Assembly (NCBI GenBank): GCA_964456985.1
Contig: CAYWDH010000008.1
Span: forward strand, 25,224 to 89,223
Origin: WJMT01 sp964456985
Lineage (GTDB): Bacteria; Acidobacteriota; Aminicenantia; Aminicenantales; Aminicenantaceae
Length of the DNA: 64,000 nucleotides
Direction: 5' to 3'
Below the pieces are notes generated by a model. The model saw nothing but the letters and a program-made list of their open reading frames with translations. It had not been told where the DNA came from and did no database searches. A program made the translations under genes and the position numbers. Shown one piece after another: positions 62,719 to 64,000 of this stretch (the stretch's first letter is position 1; each line of letters opens with the position of its first letter).

Positions 62719-64000
62719 ATGAAAAAGATGCGAATATATTTTGTTTTGTATTTATGCCTTATTTTTATGCTTATTCCTCAATTCATTCTGGCCGGTCAAA
62801 AAGCTTCACTGGCCGGTCATTGGGAGGGATCAATTGATATACCTGGAATGAAGCCGGATATTCTTGTTGATTTCAGCCAAAAAGATGATGGTTCCTGGGA
62901 AGGAAAGATATCTATCCCCAGCCAGAATGCTAAAAACCTGCCTCTGCAGAACATCACTCTGGAGGGCGACAATGTTGCCTTTGAGATGAGCGGGATCCCC
63001 GGTGAACCGACTTTTAAGGGGACCTTCAATGAAGAAGGATCTCAAATCACCGGAGATTTCACTCAGAGCGGTCAGACATTTCCGTTTAATCTCGTACGGG
63101 AAGTCAGCCCTGTGGTCAAAGCCAAAAAAGCTTTAGCGGATTTTGACGAGCTTGTTAAGAGGGGACTGGAAAGTCTTAATGCACCTGGAGTGGCTGTGGC
63201 TGTGGTCAAGGATGATGAGGTCATTTTAGCCAAAGGATACGGCTTTCGTAATGTGGAAAAGGAACTTCCCATGACGCCGGACACACTTCTGGCCATAGGA
63301 TCAGCGTCTAAGGCATTCACTACCTTTGCTATGGGAACTCTTGTGGATGAGGGAAAATTGGATTGGGAAACTCCAGTACACAACTATATCCCCTGGTTTA
63401 AGCTTTATGACCTTTTTGCCAGTCAGCACCTGACGCCAAGGGACTTAGTGACTCACCGATCCGGTCTTCCGCGTCATGACCTCGTGTGGTACAACAACTA
63501 CCAGGCTTCCCGCGAAGAATTCGTCAGAAGACTCGTCTATCTCAAACCTACAGCTGATCTGCGGCAGAGGTTTCAATACAACAACCTGATGTTTCTCACT
63601 GCCGGATACCTGGTCGAAGTACTCACAGAGCAGCCGTGGGAAGAGGCTATTCGCTCTCATGTACTCGAACCTCTGGAAATGAAAAGGACTAATTTCTCAG
63701 TCGAGGACTCCAAGAAGGATAGTGACTTTGCTCTTCCTTACCGTGAGGAGAAAGGCAAGATCGAACTCATTCCATTTCGAAACATCACTAATATCGGCCC
63801 GGCGGGTTCTATCAATTCCTGTGTGAATGAGATGAGTCGATGGCTTCTGGTTCATCTCAATAATGGGATAATCGACGGAAAGCCAATCATCAATGCCCAG
63901 ACTCTTGAGGATATGCATCTGGCCCATATGCCTACTGGGGGGACACCAGCCATACCTGAAGTGACTCCTGCTGACTATGGCATGGGCTGGTTTGTGGATA
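62719..64000 (+). CDS. Beta-lactamase-family serine hydrolase (partial, runs off the end)
   Basis: About 427 residues seen. Signal peptide (residues 5-24). An N-terminal ~110-residue beta domain precedes the hydrolase, G-H-W-E-G-S-I-D-I-P at the start, a fusion often found in this family. The hydrolase (from about residue 120) has the catalytic S-A-S-K (S-x-x-K) and Y-N-N (Y-x-N) motifs of class C beta-lactamase/penicillin-binding-like esterases. The C-terminal K-T-G-like motif is beyond the window end. AAGGAGGAG precedes ATG 62719. Secreted; substrate (peptide, ester or lactam) unknown. Confidence 0.88.
   Translation, partial: MKKMRIYFVLYLCLIFMLIPQFILAGQKASLAGHWEGSIDIPGMKPDILVDFSQKDDGSWEGKISIPSQNAKNLPLQNITLEGDNVAFEMSGIPGEPTFKGTFNEEGSQITGDFTQSGQTFPFNLVREVSPVVKAKKALADFDELVKRGLESLNAPGVAVAVVKDDEVILAKGYGFRNVEKELPMTPDTLLAIGSASKAFTTFAMGTLVDEGKLDWETPVHNYIPWFKLYDLFASQHLTPRDLVTHRSGLPRHDLVWYNNYQASREEFVRRLVYLKPTADLRQRFQYNNLMFLTAGYLVEVLTEQPWEEAIRSHVLEPLEMKRTNFSVEDSKKDSDFALPYREEKGKIELIPFRNITNIGPAGSINSCVNEMSRWLLVHLNNGIIDGKPIINAQTLEDMHLAHMPTGGTPAIPEVTPADYGMGWFVD

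Overview
This window looks like chromosomal DNA of a Gram-negative-type bacterium from the Acidobacteriota/Aminicenantes neighbourhood (inference; there is no rRNA here). The reasons are the many Sec/lipobox lipoproteins with a G-x-K/R-G-Q-G-P-G-E-F beta-propeller motif, the large FtsX/MacB-type permeases with 'permease prefix' domains driven by PadR regulators, a TonB C-terminal domain, an outer-membrane barrel and a single tRNA-Arg(ACG). No phage, transposase or CRISPR was seen.

Layout. 1-3.6 kb: the 3' end of an HD-GYP phosphodiesterase gene, a B12-binding radical SAM gene bracketed by two direct copies of a ~103-bp repeat, and a secreted propeller. 3.6-8.5 kb: a YHS-TonB_C fusion protein, two propeller lipoproteins and tRNA-Arg. 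8.5-13 kb: a self-regulated ArsR plus Cys-rich small protein pair with two matching operators, a small lipoprotein/membrane pair, a membrane-anchored AraC regulator, and thiM-thiE. 13-18.7 kb: TetR-ABC transporter operon, a Pro-tRNA editing deacylase, an OM barrel, and a membrane LuxR regulator operon. 18.9-26.3 kb: two M28 peptidases, a propeller, a Tat-exported sulfatase, an exported VOC protein and a TPR lipoprotein. 26.5-38.4 kb: two propellers, PadR-permease, then a five-gene propeller operon. 38.5-45 kb: two more permeases, one with PadR, and a membrane protein/winged-helix pair. 45.2-49.1 kb: two intact and two broken propeller genes. 49.1-52 kb: a methyltransferase, a coiled-coil lipoprotein, and a small protein next to a radical SAM/SPASM gene (possible RiPP pair). 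52-64 kb: a TPR Ser/Thr kinase, DUF3796-like/XRE pair, histidine kinase-response regulator, an ECF sigma cluster, a propeller and a truncated beta-lactamase-family hydrolase.

The main themes are (1) an expansion of at least 14 intact and 2 decayed six-bladed propeller genes, in subfamilies recognisable by their N-terminal and C-terminal signatures; (2) five near-full-length copies of an interspersed repeat, all on the + strand, each carrying a match to the DnaA-box consensus (TTTTCCACA) and often supplying the stop codon of the gene before it; (3) an uncharacterised small-protein/radical SAM-SPASM pair whose maturase has no canonical start upstream of its [4Fe-4S] motif, suggesting a frameshift or non-canonical initiation. 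All family calls come from reading motifs by eye; no database search was run.
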